39,855 nt of DNA from an uncultured Alphaproteobacteria bacterium (lineage in GTDB: Bacteria > Pseudomonadota > Alphaproteobacteria > Paracaedibacterales > CAITNM01): contig CAIQTY010000037.1 of the NCBI GenBank assembly GCA_903874955.1, positions 69,397 through 109,251 on the forward strand. The letters are read 5' to 3'. Shown here in pieces: positions 18,150 through 27,899 of the stretch (position 1 is the stretch's first letter; each line of letters starts with the position of its first letter). Under the pieces are notes generated by a model. The model did not search any database. It was not told where the DNA came from and saw only the letters and a list, made by a program, of their open reading frames with translations. The position numbers and the translations under genes are program-made.

Positions 18150-21100
18150 ATGAAGATAAGCCGACGTTTTACGGTTGCTGGACAATCGCCATATGAAGGA
18201 ATAGATTTCCGCTTAACGACTAGTGAAATTAAAAACCCTGATGGATCAGTGGTGTTTTCTCAGGAAAATATTGAAATACCAGCTCATTGGTCTCAAGTTG
18301 CAAGCGATGTTATTGCTCAAAAATATTTCCGTAAAGCCGGTGTGCCTGATGAATTAGTATCTGTGAAGGAAGAAGGCGTTCCGATTTGGCTGCAACGCAA
18401 AAAAGCAAAAGCTGGTAGCAAAGTTCGCGGTGAAAAATCTGCGAAAGAAGTTTTCAGTCGCCTAGCTGGAACATGGACCTATTGGGGTTGGAAAAACGGT
18501 TATTTCGATCAAGAAGAAGATGCGAGAGCCTTTTATGATGAAATGCAATACATGTTATGTAGTCAGGTTGCGGCACCTAACTCTCCCCAGTGGTTTAATA
18601 CTGGTATGTATTGGGCTTACGGCGTTGATGGCCCAGCTCAAGGACATTTCTTTGTGGATGAGAAAACAGGACAATTAAAACAGTCAACTTCTGCTTATGA
18701 ACGTCCTCAGCCTCATGCGTGTTTTATTCAATCAGTTAAAGATGATTTGGTTAATGAAGGTGGTATTATGGACCTTTGGACCAGGGAAGCACGGCTTTTT
18801 AAATATGGTTCTGGTACAGGTTCCAACTTTTCTAATGTACGGGGCTCTGGTGAAAAATTATCAGGTGGCGGATTTTCTTCAGGTCTTATGAGTTTCCTTC
18901 GCATAGGTGATCGTTCTGCTGGTGCTATCAAATCAGGTGGTACTACTAGGCGTGCTGCCAAAATGGTTGTCCTTGATATTGATCATCCTGATGTAATTGA
19001 CTTTATTGATTGGAAAGTTATTGAAGAGCAAAAAGTCGCAGCGCTTGTAACGGGTTCAAAACTAAACCAAATGCATCTTAATGCGATTCTGACAGCATGC
19101 CTTAACAATGATCTTAAAGAAACAGACCGATTTGACCCTAAAACTAACGCTGCCTTAAAATCAGCGATAAGTGCTGCCCGTAAGGTTTTAGTTCCTGATA
19201 ACTACATTAAGCGAGCAATTCATATGGCTCAGCTTGGTCATACCAGCTTTCGCTTTCCAACCTATAATACAGACTGGGATAGTGATGCATATAGTACTGT
19301 ATCTGGTCAAAACTCAAATAATACGGTTCGTGTTACCAATGCATTCTTAGAAAGTGTTTTGGAAAATAAAGAATGGAATTTGACTTCCCGTACAAATGCT
19401 AGCTCTATTAAAAAATTACCTGCAAAAGAACTGTGGGATAAAGTTGGTTATGCCGCTTGGGCATGTGCTGATCCAGGTATTCAGTTCGATACAACTATTA
19501 ATGAATGGCACACATGTCCAAATAGTGGACGGATTAATGCTTCAAATCCATGTTCAGAGTACATGTTCATTGATGATACGGCATGTAACCTTGCTTCTAT
19601 AAACCTTGTAACCCTTTACAAGAATGATCAGTTTGATATTTCAGCATTCGAACATGCCATTACCCTTTGGACAATTGTTCTTGAAATTTCTGTGTTGATG
19701 GCTCAGTTTCCATCACGCCCGATCGCTCAACAGTCTTATGATTTCCGTACTCTTGGATTGGGGTATGCGAATCTGGGTGGTTTGCTCATGGCTATGGGAA
19801 TTCCCTACGACAGCCCTGAAGGACGTTGTATCGGCGGTGCTCTTGCGGCGATCCTCACTGGTGTTAGCTACCGTACATCTGCGCTTATGGCAAAAGAATT
19901 AGGCGCCTTTCCAGGTTATGCAAAAAACAAAGAAGCTATGCTTAGAGTGATGCGCAACCATCGTAGAGCTGCTTTTGGTGAAGCTCAATCCTATGAGGGC
20001 TTGTCAATTTTACCAGTGCCACTAAGAGCAAGCGATTGCGGTGTTCCTGGTCTGATCGAGGCAGCATGCCAAGCTTGGGATGAAGCTGTTTCATACGGCG
20101 AACAATTTGGTTATCGTAACGCGCAAACGACGGTTATCGCGCCCACAGGGACTATCGGCTTAGTAATGGACTGCGATACTACTGGTGTTGAGCCAGACTT
20201 TGCCTTGGTGAAGTTCAAGAAGCTCGCCGGTGGTGGATACTTTAAAATTATCAATCAAATGGTGCCTTCTGCATTGAAAAAACTCGGGTATAACCCAGAG
20301 CAAATCCAAGATATCGCGAACTACGCGGTAGGACACGGAGCGCTAGAAAATGCCCCGGCTATAAACTATGCAACTTTGAAAGCTAAAGGTTTTACTGATA
20401 AGGAATTTAGTGCCCTTGAAGCAGTTTTTAAAGCTGCATTCGATATCAAATTTGTCTTTAACAAATACACCCTTGGTGAAGAATTTTGCAAAAATGCCCT
20501 CAAGGTGACGGATTCTCAGTTGACTGATCCAACTTTTGATCTGCTCTCTTATCTTGGATTTTCAAAGCAAGATATCGAGGATGCTAATACCTATTGCTGC
20601 GGTGCAATGACCTTAGAAGGTGCACCACATTTGAAAATTGAACATCTTCCGGTTTTTGATTGTGCAAATCCATGTGGTCGTATCGGTAAGCGCTTTCTTT
20701 CTTATGATAGCCACATAGAAATGATGGCAGCAGTTCAGCCGTTTATAAGCGGTGCTATATCCAAAACAATCAATATGCCATCACAAGCATCTGTTGAAGA
20801 TTGTTTGTCTGCTTATATGAAATCATGGCGACTGTGCCTAAAGGCTAATGCCTTGTATCGCGATGGTTCTAAGCTTTCTCAGCCACTAAGTAGTTTAGTC
20901 ATTGATGAGGATGAGGCAGAAGAAATTACGCAAATGCCGCAAACTCAAAAAGTACAAATCGTTGCTGAAAAAATTGTTGAGCGGATTATTGAAAAAGTTG
21001 TTTACGAATCAAAACGTCAAAAGCTTCCAAATCGTCGCGGTGGTTATACCCAAAAAGCTGTTGTTGGAGGGCATAAAATCTATATTCGCACAGGTGAATA

Positions 21101-21722
21101 CGACAACGGTAGATTAGGCGAAATATTCGTTGATATGCATAAAGAAGGCGCGTCTTTCCGTTCACTTATGCATAACTTTGCAATGGCGATATCGATTGGT
21201 CTGCAATATGGTGTTCCTTTGGAAGAATATGTTGAAGCTTTTACATTCACCCGTTTTGAACCGTCCGGTATGGTAGAAGGAAATGATTGGGTCAAAATAG
21301 CCACGTCAATTCTTGACTATATATTCCGTGATCTTGCTATCAATTACCTTGGGCGTAATGACCTTGCACATGTTCAGCCAAGTGATTTAACCCCAGATAC
21401 AATAGGTGATAGAAGCGATTATATGGTTAACCGCCAAAATGACGAACCTTTAACAGTTGAAACAACGGTTACGATTAAGGATGAAACTTTATCAATGCAC
21501 CTTGATGGTGATCAGACGATACAAAAAACAACGGGTACTTACGGTGCTTCTAATGTTGTTTCATACCTCTCATCATCAAAGAGAAAAGTTGAGAAATCTG
21601 TTCAAGCAAAATTACAAGGATATGAAGGCGATGCTTGCGGAGAATGCGGTAACTTTACTATGGTGCGTAATGGTACCTGCTTAAAATGTGTTACCTGTGG
21701 TTCTACAAGTGGGTGCTCATAA
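18150..21722 (+). CDS. nrdJ: Adenosylcobalamin-dependent (class II) ribonucleoside-diphosphate reductase
   Basis: Makes deoxyribonucleotides using adenosylcobalamin as the radical source, with no need for oxygen. 1190 residues, as in the long alphaproteobacterial NrdJ. Seen in order: [14 protein letters not shown] (about 131-144); [22 protein letters not shown] with the thiyl-radical Cys C468 and E470; [20 protein letters not shown]; then after about residue 920 a linker and the [22 protein letters not shown]-terminal domain; last a Cys-rich tail ([23 protein letters not shown]) that may bind metal or re-reduce the active site. GAGGGG lies just before ATG 18150. No cobalamin riboswitch is evident in the 207-base leader. 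It is followed by a clear terminator. The cell must make or import B12; no B12 genes lie in this window. Confidence 0.97.
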   Translation: MKISRRFTVAGQSPYEGIDFRLTTSEIKNPDGSVVFSQENIEIPAHWSQVASDVIAQKYFRKAGVPDELVSVKEEGVPIWLQRKKAKAGSKVRGEKSAKEVFSRLAGTWTYWGWKNGYFDQEEDARAFYDEMQYMLCSQVAAPNSPQWFNTGMYWAYGVDGPAQGHFFVDEKTGQLKQSTSAYERPQPHACFIQSVKDDLVNEGGIMDLWTREARLFKYGSGTGSNFSNVRGSGEKLSGGGFSSGLMSFLRIGDRSAGAIKSGGTTRRAAKMVVLDIDHPDVIDFIDWKVIEEQKVAALVTGSKLNQMHLNAILTACLNNDLKETDRFDPKTNAALKSAISAARKVLVPDNYIKRAIHMAQLGHTSFRFPTYNTDWDSDAYSTVSGQNSNNTVRVTNAFLESVLENKEWNLTSRTNASSIKKLPAKELWDKVGYAAWACADPGIQFDTTINEWHTCPNSGRINASNPCSEYMFIDDTACNLASINLVTLYKNDQFDISAFEHAITLWTIVLEISVLMAQFPSRPIAQQSYDFRTLGLGYANLGGLLMAMGIPYDSPEGRCIGGALAAILTGVSYRTSALMAKELGAFPGYAKNKEAMLRVMRNHRRAAFGEAQSYEGLSILPVPLRASDCGVPGLIEAACQAWDEAVSYGEQFGYRNAQTTVIAPTGTIGLVMDCDTTGVEPDFALVKFKKLAGGGYFKIINQMVPSALKKLGYNPEQIQDIANYAVGHGALENAPAINYATLKAKGFTDKEFSALEAVFKAAFDIKFVFNKYTLGEEFCKNALKVTDSQLTDPTFDLLSYLGFSKQDIEDANTYCCGAMTLEGAPHLKIEHLPVFDCANPCGRIGKRFLSYDSHIEMMAAVQPFISGAISKTINMPSQASVEDCLSAYMKSWRLCLKANALYRDGSKLSQPLSSLVIDEDEAEEITQMPQTQKVQIVAEKIVERIIEKVVYESKRQKLPNRRGGYTQKAVVGGHKIYIRTGEYDNGRLGEIFVDMHKEGASFRSLMHNFAMAISIGLQYGVPLEEYVEAFTFTRFEPSGMVEGNDWVKIATSILDYIFRDLAINYLGRNDLAHVQPSDLTPDTIGDRSDYMVNRQNDEPLTVETTVTIKDETLSMHLDGDQTIQKTTGTYGASNVVSYLSSSKRKVEKSVQAKLQGYEGDACGECGNFTMVRNGTCLKCVTCGSTSGCS

Positions 21723-21748
21723 CTAGCTAAAAATTTCTAATGGCGCCA

Positions 21749-21780
21749 AAGCCCCCACATATTTAGTGGGGGCTTCTTTT
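21749..21780 (+). terminator. Rho-independent terminator of nrdJ
   Basis: AAGCCCCCAC (21749-21758) and GTGGGGGCTT (21766-21775) form a 10-bp GC-rich stem with a 7-base loop, followed by CTTTTTG. Confidence 0.93.
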
Positions 21781-21921
21781 TGCAAAATTTCTTGTGCTTG
21801 ATATAAAAAAAGTTTTTGAATGTTTTTTGTGTTTAAATAATCATCTAAAATTTTAATTATTAATGTTTTATTAGAAAAATTTATAGTATAAGTATTTATA
21901 GTTCTTAAATGTGTTATATAT

Positions 21922-23508
21922 ATGTTAATACTATTTTTTTTAAATTTTTTATTTTTATTTAATTTATTCGGTGCAGAGGAGCATGCTCAGTATACGCCGT
22001 ATGATCCTTATTGCAGAGTAGATTATGAAACGGTTTTTGATGAAAAAAAACTAAAACAGTTTACTGATGTGCTTGATCATGATGGTACTATAAAAAATAT
22101 GCCCGCTGATTTTGACGAAGAACAGCAAACGAGAGTAACTTTTCTTACGCCAGAAGTATATCAAAAAAGAAAAAAATCAATTGCAGAATCTTTTTTAAAA
22201 GACCTTAAAAAAGAAAAAAATAGATCAGCCATAACTCCAATGCTAATTTCAACTGTAGATGTTTCTGTAAAAATAGGCTGCACTATTGGTTTTTTAACAT
22301 TAATACCAAGCGATAGTATCGGTTTTTCTGCCCTAATAGCGACCCTGGGAACAATTTGTTGGGCTAACTTACCAAAAGATGTAATACGCTATTTCAATCC
22401 TAGCAGCGATCCTTACGAAAAATGGGAAATAGAATTCGCGAATAAAATGCAATATATCCCATGTCAATTATGGCCTAGAGTTATTGACGTATTTACGGAT
22501 GCCCGTGCAGGGAAATTAAGGAGTGCAAATGTAAGGCAGTTCTTTGAAGTCGTTTTTAATCTTCCATCGATTCATTATTTTCCTTACAACCCGCCCTTTG
22601 AAAAAGGAAATTCTAATGCAGTTTATGAAGAAATTAGTCAATTCACCAGTGCCTTTTTTTCTGATTACCAGGAAAGTGAAAATGCAAAATGTAGTATGCA
22701 ACTTGCAACAAGACAATACCTTGAAAAATTAAGTCAAAATGGGAATGGAGTTGTTTCTATACATTTAGAAGGACCAAATGGTTGTGGAAAGCATCATTAC
22801 GTAAAACTTCTTGCAGAAAAATTTACTGAAGTTTTTGGCCATACTTTTCCGGTGCGAGAAATCAATATTCGAAGTGAACTGCATGCTGAGTTAGATGGAA
22901 ATCAAGACACACCTGGTGCTTTATTAAAGGCAATTACACAGATTTCTAAAGGGGGGACACCATACGGAATGTTAATATTTGACTCAGCTGATTGGCTTAA
23001 TGGTACATTAAGGAGAATGGCACAAAAAATGTTTGATCCAAAAGTTGGGTATTTCAGCTCAAAATACCTTAATGAATTAGAGATTCGTCTCAGTGGATTC
23101 TTAATTTTTTTCTTAAGTAACTCTCCTTTAGAAGATCCGTCATCGTCTAAAATTGTAAATATAAAATTTCCATTAGCGTTAAAAAGAGATGTGCTAGCAC
23201 AGCTGGCTATGGGAAATCTTAATCAATACTTAAAGGGAACGGAATTGTCTGAACATGATGTAGCACGATCAGTAGAAATTACAGAAGCAATTGAAAGATC
23301 AGGAACGATGGGGGAGATTGAAGCTACTATTCCTGCTGTAGTTGAAAAAATGCTTGAACAAAATAGAAGTATTCGAAGAAGAACGCTTTCGAGCCAATAT
23401 CCAATGCGCCATTTGTCTACTGAATCTTCTAGAGATCTAAATAATCTAGTTCGAGAAAATAGTGTAAATAATGTTCCTTTGACCGCGGCAGACACTGATT
23501 TTGTTTAA
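21922..23508 (+). CDS. Exported AAA+ protein with torsin-like degenerate Walker A
   Basis: 528 residues. The N-terminus MLILFFLNFLFLFNLFG is a strongly hydrophobic signal or anchor without a basic n-region. Residues about 103-149 form a second hydrophobic stretch, perhaps a two-helix hairpin. From about 275 the chain looks like an AAA+ domain: Walker A GPNGCGKHH at 284-292 with His where Ser/Thr is normal, a Walker B-like LIFDSAD at 351-357, and a sensor-1-like FFLSN with N400. An export signal, a non-Ser/Thr P-loop and the spacing to IFD...D and FLSN recall torsins, the AAA+ proteins of the eukaryotic ER lumen (GxTGTGKN). The last 60 residues are Arg/Ser-rich and probably disordered. The torsin comparison is inference from motifs; a ClpB-like or unrelated exported ATPase is possible. 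Single-gene unit. Confidence 0.55.
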   Translation: MLILFFLNFLFLFNLFGAEEHAQYTPYDPYCRVDYETVFDEKKLKQFTDVLDHDGTIKNMPADFDEEQQTRVTFLTPEVYQKRKKSIAESFLKDLKKEKNRSAITPMLISTVDVSVKIGCTIGFLTLIPSDSIGFSALIATLGTICWANLPKDVIRYFNPSSDPYEKWEIEFANKMQYIPCQLWPRVIDVFTDARAGKLRSANVRQFFEVVFNLPSIHYFPYNPPFEKGNSNAVYEEISQFTSAFFSDYQESENAKCSMQLATRQYLEKLSQNGNGVVSIHLEGPNGCGKHHYVKLLAEKFTEVFGHTFPVREINIRSELHAELDGNQDTPGALLKAITQISKGGTPYGMLIFDSADWLNGTLRRMAQKMFDPKVGYFSSKYLNELEIRLSGFLIFFLSNSPLEDPSSSKIVNIKFPLALKRDVLAQLAMGNLNQYLKGTELSEHDVARSVEITEAIERSGTMGEIEATIPAVVEKMLEQNRSIRRRTLSSQYPMRHLSTESSRDLNNLVRENSVNNVPLTAADTDFV

Positions 23509-23516
23509 AATTGCTA

Positions 23517-23538
23517 ACCCCGTCCGCTGCGGCGGGGT
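23517..23538. terminator. GC-rich hairpin between convergent genes
   Basis: ACCCCG (23517-23522) pairs with CGGGGT (23533-23538), with an inner CCG/CGG pair and a CTG loop. It lies between the exported AAA+ gene (+) and the amine oxidase gene (-). It lacks a T-run on either side. Confidence 0.6.
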
Positions 23539-23544
23539 AATGCA

Positions 23545-24894
23545 TTAAAACAGGTTTGCTAACCGTTCTGCAGATTCAACAGCTGCTTCCATGGTACCTA
23601 TCTCTGGTAAAATTGTCGCATGTTCTCCTGCAAAAAATACTTGATTATTTATTGGAGCAAAAAGTTTTTTAAATTCAATTCCACTAACTTTGGTTTTTTT
23701 GTCTAGTTCTTCGTTAATATAGATGCCGTATCCTGAATAGGATCCTCTGGAAAATGGATCCTTTATCCAAGACTTTGCTACAGGGGCTGTATAAAAGGTA
23801 TATTGCTCTTCTAATGGTTCAACAGGGGGTTGATTTGTAAACTGGCAGTTTGCATAACCATTTTTAATAATTGGTAAAAATTTCCCTAAATCTTGATCAA
23901 CTAACTTAGAGTCTCCATCATCATTTATGAAATAAAGGTTTGTTAAGCATTTGTCTCCATTGAAAAAGCTAGCAACCTTATCAGTAAGGATCATGCTATG
24001 CGTGGTGGGACCGTAGCTTATGGGGTACAAAATTTTAGCGTTACTTCCATATTGAATTTTTTTCAGCTTTTCTTGGTGAGCTAGTTCCAGAATTTGTTTA
24101 TCAATTTTAATGTCATTAAAAACGCTACATGGTATTGCAAAAATTAGCTGTTCGCAGGTTGCGTGAGAACCTCCTTTAAATACCAAATCGATAGTGTTGT
24201 TACTATTGCTGCATAGGGTCTCTAATGGCATGGAAAGGTGCAAATCATCATTTAGCTTTTCAGCTATTTTCAAAGCTAAACTTGCGGTTCCATTTTTAAA
24301 GAAAATTCTTGTGGGTTTATTTATGTCATTTCTATACAAGCCATCGTAAAACCATGAAATCATCATCTCTAAAATTTCACAATTATGATATGAAGACAAA
24401 AGCTCAGGAGGGGAACCTTCATAGCTATTTAGGAAAAATGAACATAATCTGTTGAGTTTAGAATCCGTGGGAAACAGTTGGTCTAATACCTCACGCATAT
24501 TTTTATAAAGGGGGCTTAACCGATGCATCTCTTTAAATAAATCCAAACAATTAGGGATTCGGGAAAGGATTGATTTTGTATCATGATAAGTCTCTCCATC
24601 ATGATACAGACTTGTAAAGTTCAAATTGTCATGTACTACTTCAATACCAAATTCTTTTGCGAGATCCAAAATATTTTTAGCGTCTCCACCATCATTAATG
24701 TTTTGTCCGCCTAATTCTGCAACCGAAATACCACCCTCGGTATTTTGGATGTATACGCTATGAATTCTACCACCAACTCTTGACCTAGCTTCATACAGTG
24801 CAACATTATATCCTTTTTGTTTAAGTCTATAGGCAATTGTAAGCCCTGCTAACCCAGCACCGATGATGGCTATCTTAGATTGAAGATTCTGCAT
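23545..24894 (-). CDS. FAD-dependent amine oxidase family protein
   Basis: 449 residues. The Rossmann motif IGAGLAGL (about 11-18), the acidic end of the second strand and the ARSRVGGRIHS motif (about 37-47), and the C-terminal FFAGEHATILPEIGTMEAAVES are the signatures of the monoamine oxidase/phytoene desaturase superfamily. Such enzymes oxidise amines or similar substrates with FAD. The particular substrate cannot be read from the sequence; no signal peptide is present. The ATG overlaps the stop of the upstream ABC exporter gene by one base (TAATG), so the two are translationally coupled and this is the last gene of the cyd unit. A stand-alone role unrelated to cytochrome bd is quite possible. 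Confidence 0.85.
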   Translation of the reverse strand: MQNLQSKIAIIGAGLAGLTIAYRLKQKGYNVALYEARSRVGGRIHSVYIQNTEGGISVAELGGQNINDGGDAKNILDLAKEFGIEVVHDNLNFTSLYHDGETYHDTKSILSRIPNCLDLFKEMHRLSPLYKNMREVLDQLFPTDSKLNRLCSFFLNSYEGSPPELLSSYHNCEILEMMISWFYDGLYRNDINKPTRIFFKNGTASLALKIAEKLNDDLHLSMPLETLCSNSNNTIDLVFKGGSHATCEQLIFAIPCSVFNDIKIDKQILELAHQEKLKKIQYGSNAKILYPISYGPTTHSMILTDKVASFFNGDKCLTNLYFINDDGDSKLVDQDLGKFLPIIKNGYANCQFTNQPPVEPLEEQYTFYTAPVAKSWIKDPFSRGSYSGYGIYINEELDKKTKVSGIEFKKLFAPINNQVFFAGEHATILPEIGTMEAAVESAERLANLF

Positions 24895-26654
24895 TATTCA
24901 GCAATTAGTCCTTCGTTGATTTGCTGATTCCAAAGACCTGCATATAGTCCGTTCTTATGCAGCAGCTGACTATGGGTTCCTGATTCAGCAATTACACCCT
25001 TATCGAGCACGAAAATCTTATCAGCATCAACGATGGTACTTAAACGATGAGCAATAATAATTGTGGTTTGGTTTTTAGAAATTTTTTGTAAACTCTCTTG
25101 AATACGTTTTTCTGTGGTGCTATCCAAGGCAGAGGTTGCTTCGTCAAAGATAAAAATCTTTGGTTTTTTAAGCAGCATTCGAGCAATTGCAACACGCTGT
25201 TTTTCGCCGCCCGATAATTTTAGGCCTCGCTCCCCAACTTTGGTTTCAAAACCCTCCGGGAGTGATTCGATAAAATTATTAAGTTCAGCACTTTGCGCTG
25301 CTTCTTTAATTTGTTCCACTGTTGCTTCGGGTGCTCCATAGGCAATGTTATAACCAAGGGTGTCATTAAACAGTACAGTATCTTGGGGGACCATGCCCAG
25401 AATTTCACGAAGGCTTGCTTGAGTTATGGTTTTTATGTCTTGATCATCAATTAAAATTCTTCCCTGATCGGGATCATAAAAACGAAATAGTAAGCGAGAA
25501 AGGGTTGATTTTCCTGCTCCTGTCGAGCCAACAAAAGCGACAGTTTCACTTGGGTTAATTTCAAAATCGATATTATTAAGGATTTTTCGATCAGGACTAT
25601 AACCAAAATAGACATTCTCAAATCGGAGTTTACCTGTTTTATGTATCAATGGCTTAGCTTCTGGGGTGTCTTTAATATCAGATTCTTCATCAAGGAGCTC
25701 GAACATTTCTCCAAGATTAACAAAACCCTGTTTGATTTCTCGATAGGCAAAACCTAGGTTAAACAGGGGCATCACCAATTGCAGTGTGAACGCAAAAAGG
25801 GCTGCGATATCGCCCGGAGTAATCTCTCCAATAGAGGCACGCTTGATCGCAAATGCAAGCATAGCACCAAGTCCTATAGAAAAAATAATTGCTTGGCCGG
25901 CATTTAAAAAATTAAGGGATCCACGCAATTTTCGTGAGGTTTTTTCATATATTGCTTGTACATTATCAAAACGTTTAACTTCAAATTCTTCGTTAGCGAA
26001 GTATTTAACTGTTTCAAAATTGAGTAAACTATCAATGGCTCTGGTTTGGGCAGTATTATCGTACGTGTTCATTTCTTTTACAATTTTAAGCCGCATTGTT
26101 GATACAGTAATGGTAAATACGACATACGTAACCATGGTAATAATCATAATTAAGCTGCACCAGGGACTGTACCAAATCCATAGTAAAACTGATAAAAATG
26201 TTGTTTCAATAAGGCTTGGCAGTATAGTCATCATTAAGAACTGTCCAATGGATTCCAGGGATTTTGTTCCCCGTTCAATAATCCTGGTCAGTCCACCTGT
26301 TTGGCGGTTTAGGTGAAATTTCAAACTAAGGCTGTGCAAGTGTTTAAAAACCCCGACAGATATTTCCCGAAAAACCCGCTGGGCTACAATATTAAAACTG
26401 TAATCGCGAAGCTCGTTGAATGTTTGCGCTAATATTCGAACGGCTACAAATCCAACTAAAATGGCGGTGGGAAACAGGGCAGGGTTCTTTTCAAGATGAT
26501 CTATAAGATATTTAAAAGCGATTGGCCCACCAAGTACGAACATGCGGCCAATTATCAGGCACGTAAGGGAGCTGATAAGATACATTCTTGCCTTTACCAA
26601 ATTTTTTGGCCAGAGGTATGTTTTGAGTTTTTTTAAGGTGATATTTTTTTTCAT
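24894..26654 (-). CDS. Atm1-type ABC exporter (heavy metal/glutathione-compound transporter family)
   Basis: Half-transporter with six membrane helices fused to an ATPase, 586 residues from ATG 26654. That start was chosen because a longer frame from 26699 would overlap cydX; the ATG lies 10 bases after the cydX stop. The ATPase has Walker A GSTGAGKST (376-384), signature LSGGE (480-484) and Walker B IFIFDE (D504, E505), so it looks active. NRQTGGLTRIIERGTKS in the membrane part is the signature of the Atm1/ABCB7 branch, which exports glutathione-linked sulfur or metal compounds in mitochondria and alphaproteobacteria. Its place directly after cydABX is where CydDC-type exporters are often found. 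A role in cytochrome bd maturation or redox balance is inference. Confidence 0.9.
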   Translation of the reverse strand: MKKNITLKKLKTYLWPKNLVKARMYLISSLTCLIIGRMFVLGGPIAFKYLIDHLEKNPALFPTAILVGFVAVRILAQTFNELRDYSFNIVAQRVFREISVGVFKHLHSLSLKFHLNRQTGGLTRIIERGTKSLESIGQFLMMTILPSLIETTFLSVLLWIWYSPWCSLIMIITMVTYVVFTITVSTMRLKIVKEMNTYDNTAQTRAIDSLLNFETVKYFANEEFEVKRFDNVQAIYEKTSRKLRGSLNFLNAGQAIIFSIGLGAMLAFAIKRASIGEITPGDIAALFAFTLQLVMPLFNLGFAYREIKQGFVNLGEMFELLDEESDIKDTPEAKPLIHKTGKLRFENVYFGYSPDRKILNNIDFEINPSETVAFVGSTGAGKSTLSRLLFRFYDPDQGRILIDDQDIKTITQASLREILGMVPQDTVLFNDTLGYNIAYGAPEATVEQIKEAAQSAELNNFIESLPEGFETKVGERGLKLSGGEKQRVAIARMLLKKPKIFIFDEATSALDSTTEKRIQESLQKISKNQTTIIIAHRLSTIVDADKIFVLDKGVIAESGTHSQLLHKNGLYAGLWNQQINEGLIAE

Positions 26655-26664
26655 TACTAAAATT

Positions 26665-26757
26665 TTAGTCCTTTGTATCCATTTCAAGCCACATCGCATT
26701 TAATATGCTAAAGCAACAGGCAAGCCCTATTCCAAGTATCCAACTGAAGTACCACAT
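26665..26757 (-). CDS. cydX: Cytochrome bd oxidase small subunit CydX
   Basis: A 30-residue protein, far below usual gene-length limits: MWYFSWILGIGLACCFSILN followed by AMWLEMDTKD. This is the CydX/YbgT pattern almost residue for residue (WYFSWILGxGLA...LNAMWLE), a single membrane helix that stabilises the haems of the bd oxidase. ATG 26757 comes 7 bases after the cydB stop, and AGAGG sits across that stop, so it is translated with cydB. The annotation of the next gene must start downstream of it. Confidence 0.95.
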   Translation of the reverse strand: MWYFSWILGIGLACCFSILNAMWLEMDTKD

Positions 26758-26764
26758 ATTTCCT

Positions 26765-27895
26765 CTAATACATTTGCGGATCAGCGAGATCCTTTAAGAT
26801 TAATTTTTTACTAAAGACCTTATATGTCCATGCAACATAGGTAAGGACAATCGGCAGAAAGATCAATACAGCAATCAGCATGATAAACAAGGTAAGCCTT
26901 GACGATGAAGCATCCCAAACGGTCAAGCTTTGATTAGGGACAACAGTTGACGGCAATATAAAAGGAAATGTTGCGAATCCAGCCGTTGAGATTACACCGA
27001 TAATGCTGAAAGATGTTCCTAAAAAACCCACGATCGCTTTGCGTTTTCCCGATACCATTGAGATTAAGAAGCCAAAAAAAGCAACTAAGCTCGTGATCAT
27101 TGCGCTGCTTGTGAAAAATCGCTGGCCTAATTCATGGCTTTCTTCAATAAATTGCATGCCAACAACTTTCGTGAAGATATTTTGCGATAACGGAGCTGAT
27201 TCCAGGGTAAAGCCTAAAAACGCCTTATTTAAGATAACGCCAGCAGCTATAAAGCAAACAAGTGCCAAAAAAGAGGCGAACTTTTGCACACCGTGGGCTT
27301 TTTCTGCTATCTGATGATCAATTTTTAGGCGTAAATAAGCAGCGCCGTGAGCGATGAGCATCGCTAAAGAAACGAAGCCTGCAAGAATAGTGAATGGGTT
27401 AAAGAGTTCCCAAAACACACTTTTGCTCTGCAGGGCCATATTTTCATCAAAACTAAAAGGCAGGCCCAAGATTGCATTTCCAACTGCTATACCAAAGACT
27501 AAACTTGGTATGATACTTGAAATGCAAAGAGCCCAATCCCAGCGATTACGCCATTTCTGGCTTGGCATTTTACTGCGAAATTTAAGCCCCACAGGACGAA
27601 TAATCAAGCATGCCAGTACTAAAAACATCGCTAAGTACATGGTTGAAAACGCAACAGCATAAACAATTGGCCATGCCGCAAATATGGCACCAGCGCCAAG
27701 AATTAGCCAAACCTGATTGCTTTCCCAAACGGGGGCAATAGTATTAATCATTAAGCGACGTTCTTCATCGGTTTTTGCTAAACTTGTCAGAAGGCTTGCC
27801 ACCCCTAAATCAAACCCGTCCATTAAAGCAAAACCGGTTAATAATACGCCTAAAAGGCACCACCAAATGATTTGTAATACTTCTAGTGATGGCAT
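26765..27895 (-). CDS. cydB: Cytochrome bd ubiquinol oxidase subunit II
   Basis: 376 residues from ATG 27895 (MPSLEVLQIIWWCLLGVLLTGFALMDGFDLGV). The frame is open 23 codons further up, but the upstream part runs into cydA, and AAAGGAGG stands 9 bases before this ATG. About nine membrane segments. The GFALMDGFDLGVASLL start and NRWDWALCISS loop are family features. CydB pairs with CydA in the inner membrane to reduce oxygen to water with ubiquinol. It follows cydA by four bases and precedes cydX by seven, a tightly packed operon. Confidence 0.96.
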   Translation of the reverse strand: MPSLEVLQIIWWCLLGVLLTGFALMDGFDLGVASLLTSLAKTDEERRLMINTIAPVWESNQVWLILGAGAIFAAWPIVYAVAFSTMYLAMFLVLACLIIRPVGLKFRSKMPSQKWRNRWDWALCISSIIPSLVFGIAVGNAILGLPFSFDENMALQSKSVFWELFNPFTILAGFVSLAMLIAHGAAYLRLKIDHQIAEKAHGVQKFASFLALVCFIAAGVILNKAFLGFTLESAPLSQNIFTKVVGMQFIEESHELGQRFFTSSAMITSLVAFFGFLISMVSGKRKAIVGFLGTSFSIIGVISTAGFATFPFILPSTVVPNQSLTVWDASSSRLTLFIMLIAVLIFLPIVLTYVAWTYKVFSKKLILKDLADPQMY

Positions 27896-27899
27896 GGGA

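Noticed and set aside
25786..26316. Plus-strand frame of 176 codons inside the ABC exporter gene
   Set aside because: It lies wholly inside a clear Atm1-type gene on the other strand and shows no family features.
24894..26654. CydC or CydD
   Set aside because: Although it sits next to cydABX, the membrane-domain motif NRQTGGLTRIIERGTKS and the overall sequence are of the Atm1/ABCB7 type.
26655..26699. Longer start for the ABC exporter at 26699
   Set aside because: It would overlap most of the cydX coding end in another frame; the ATG at 26654, just after the cydX stop, fits the operon.
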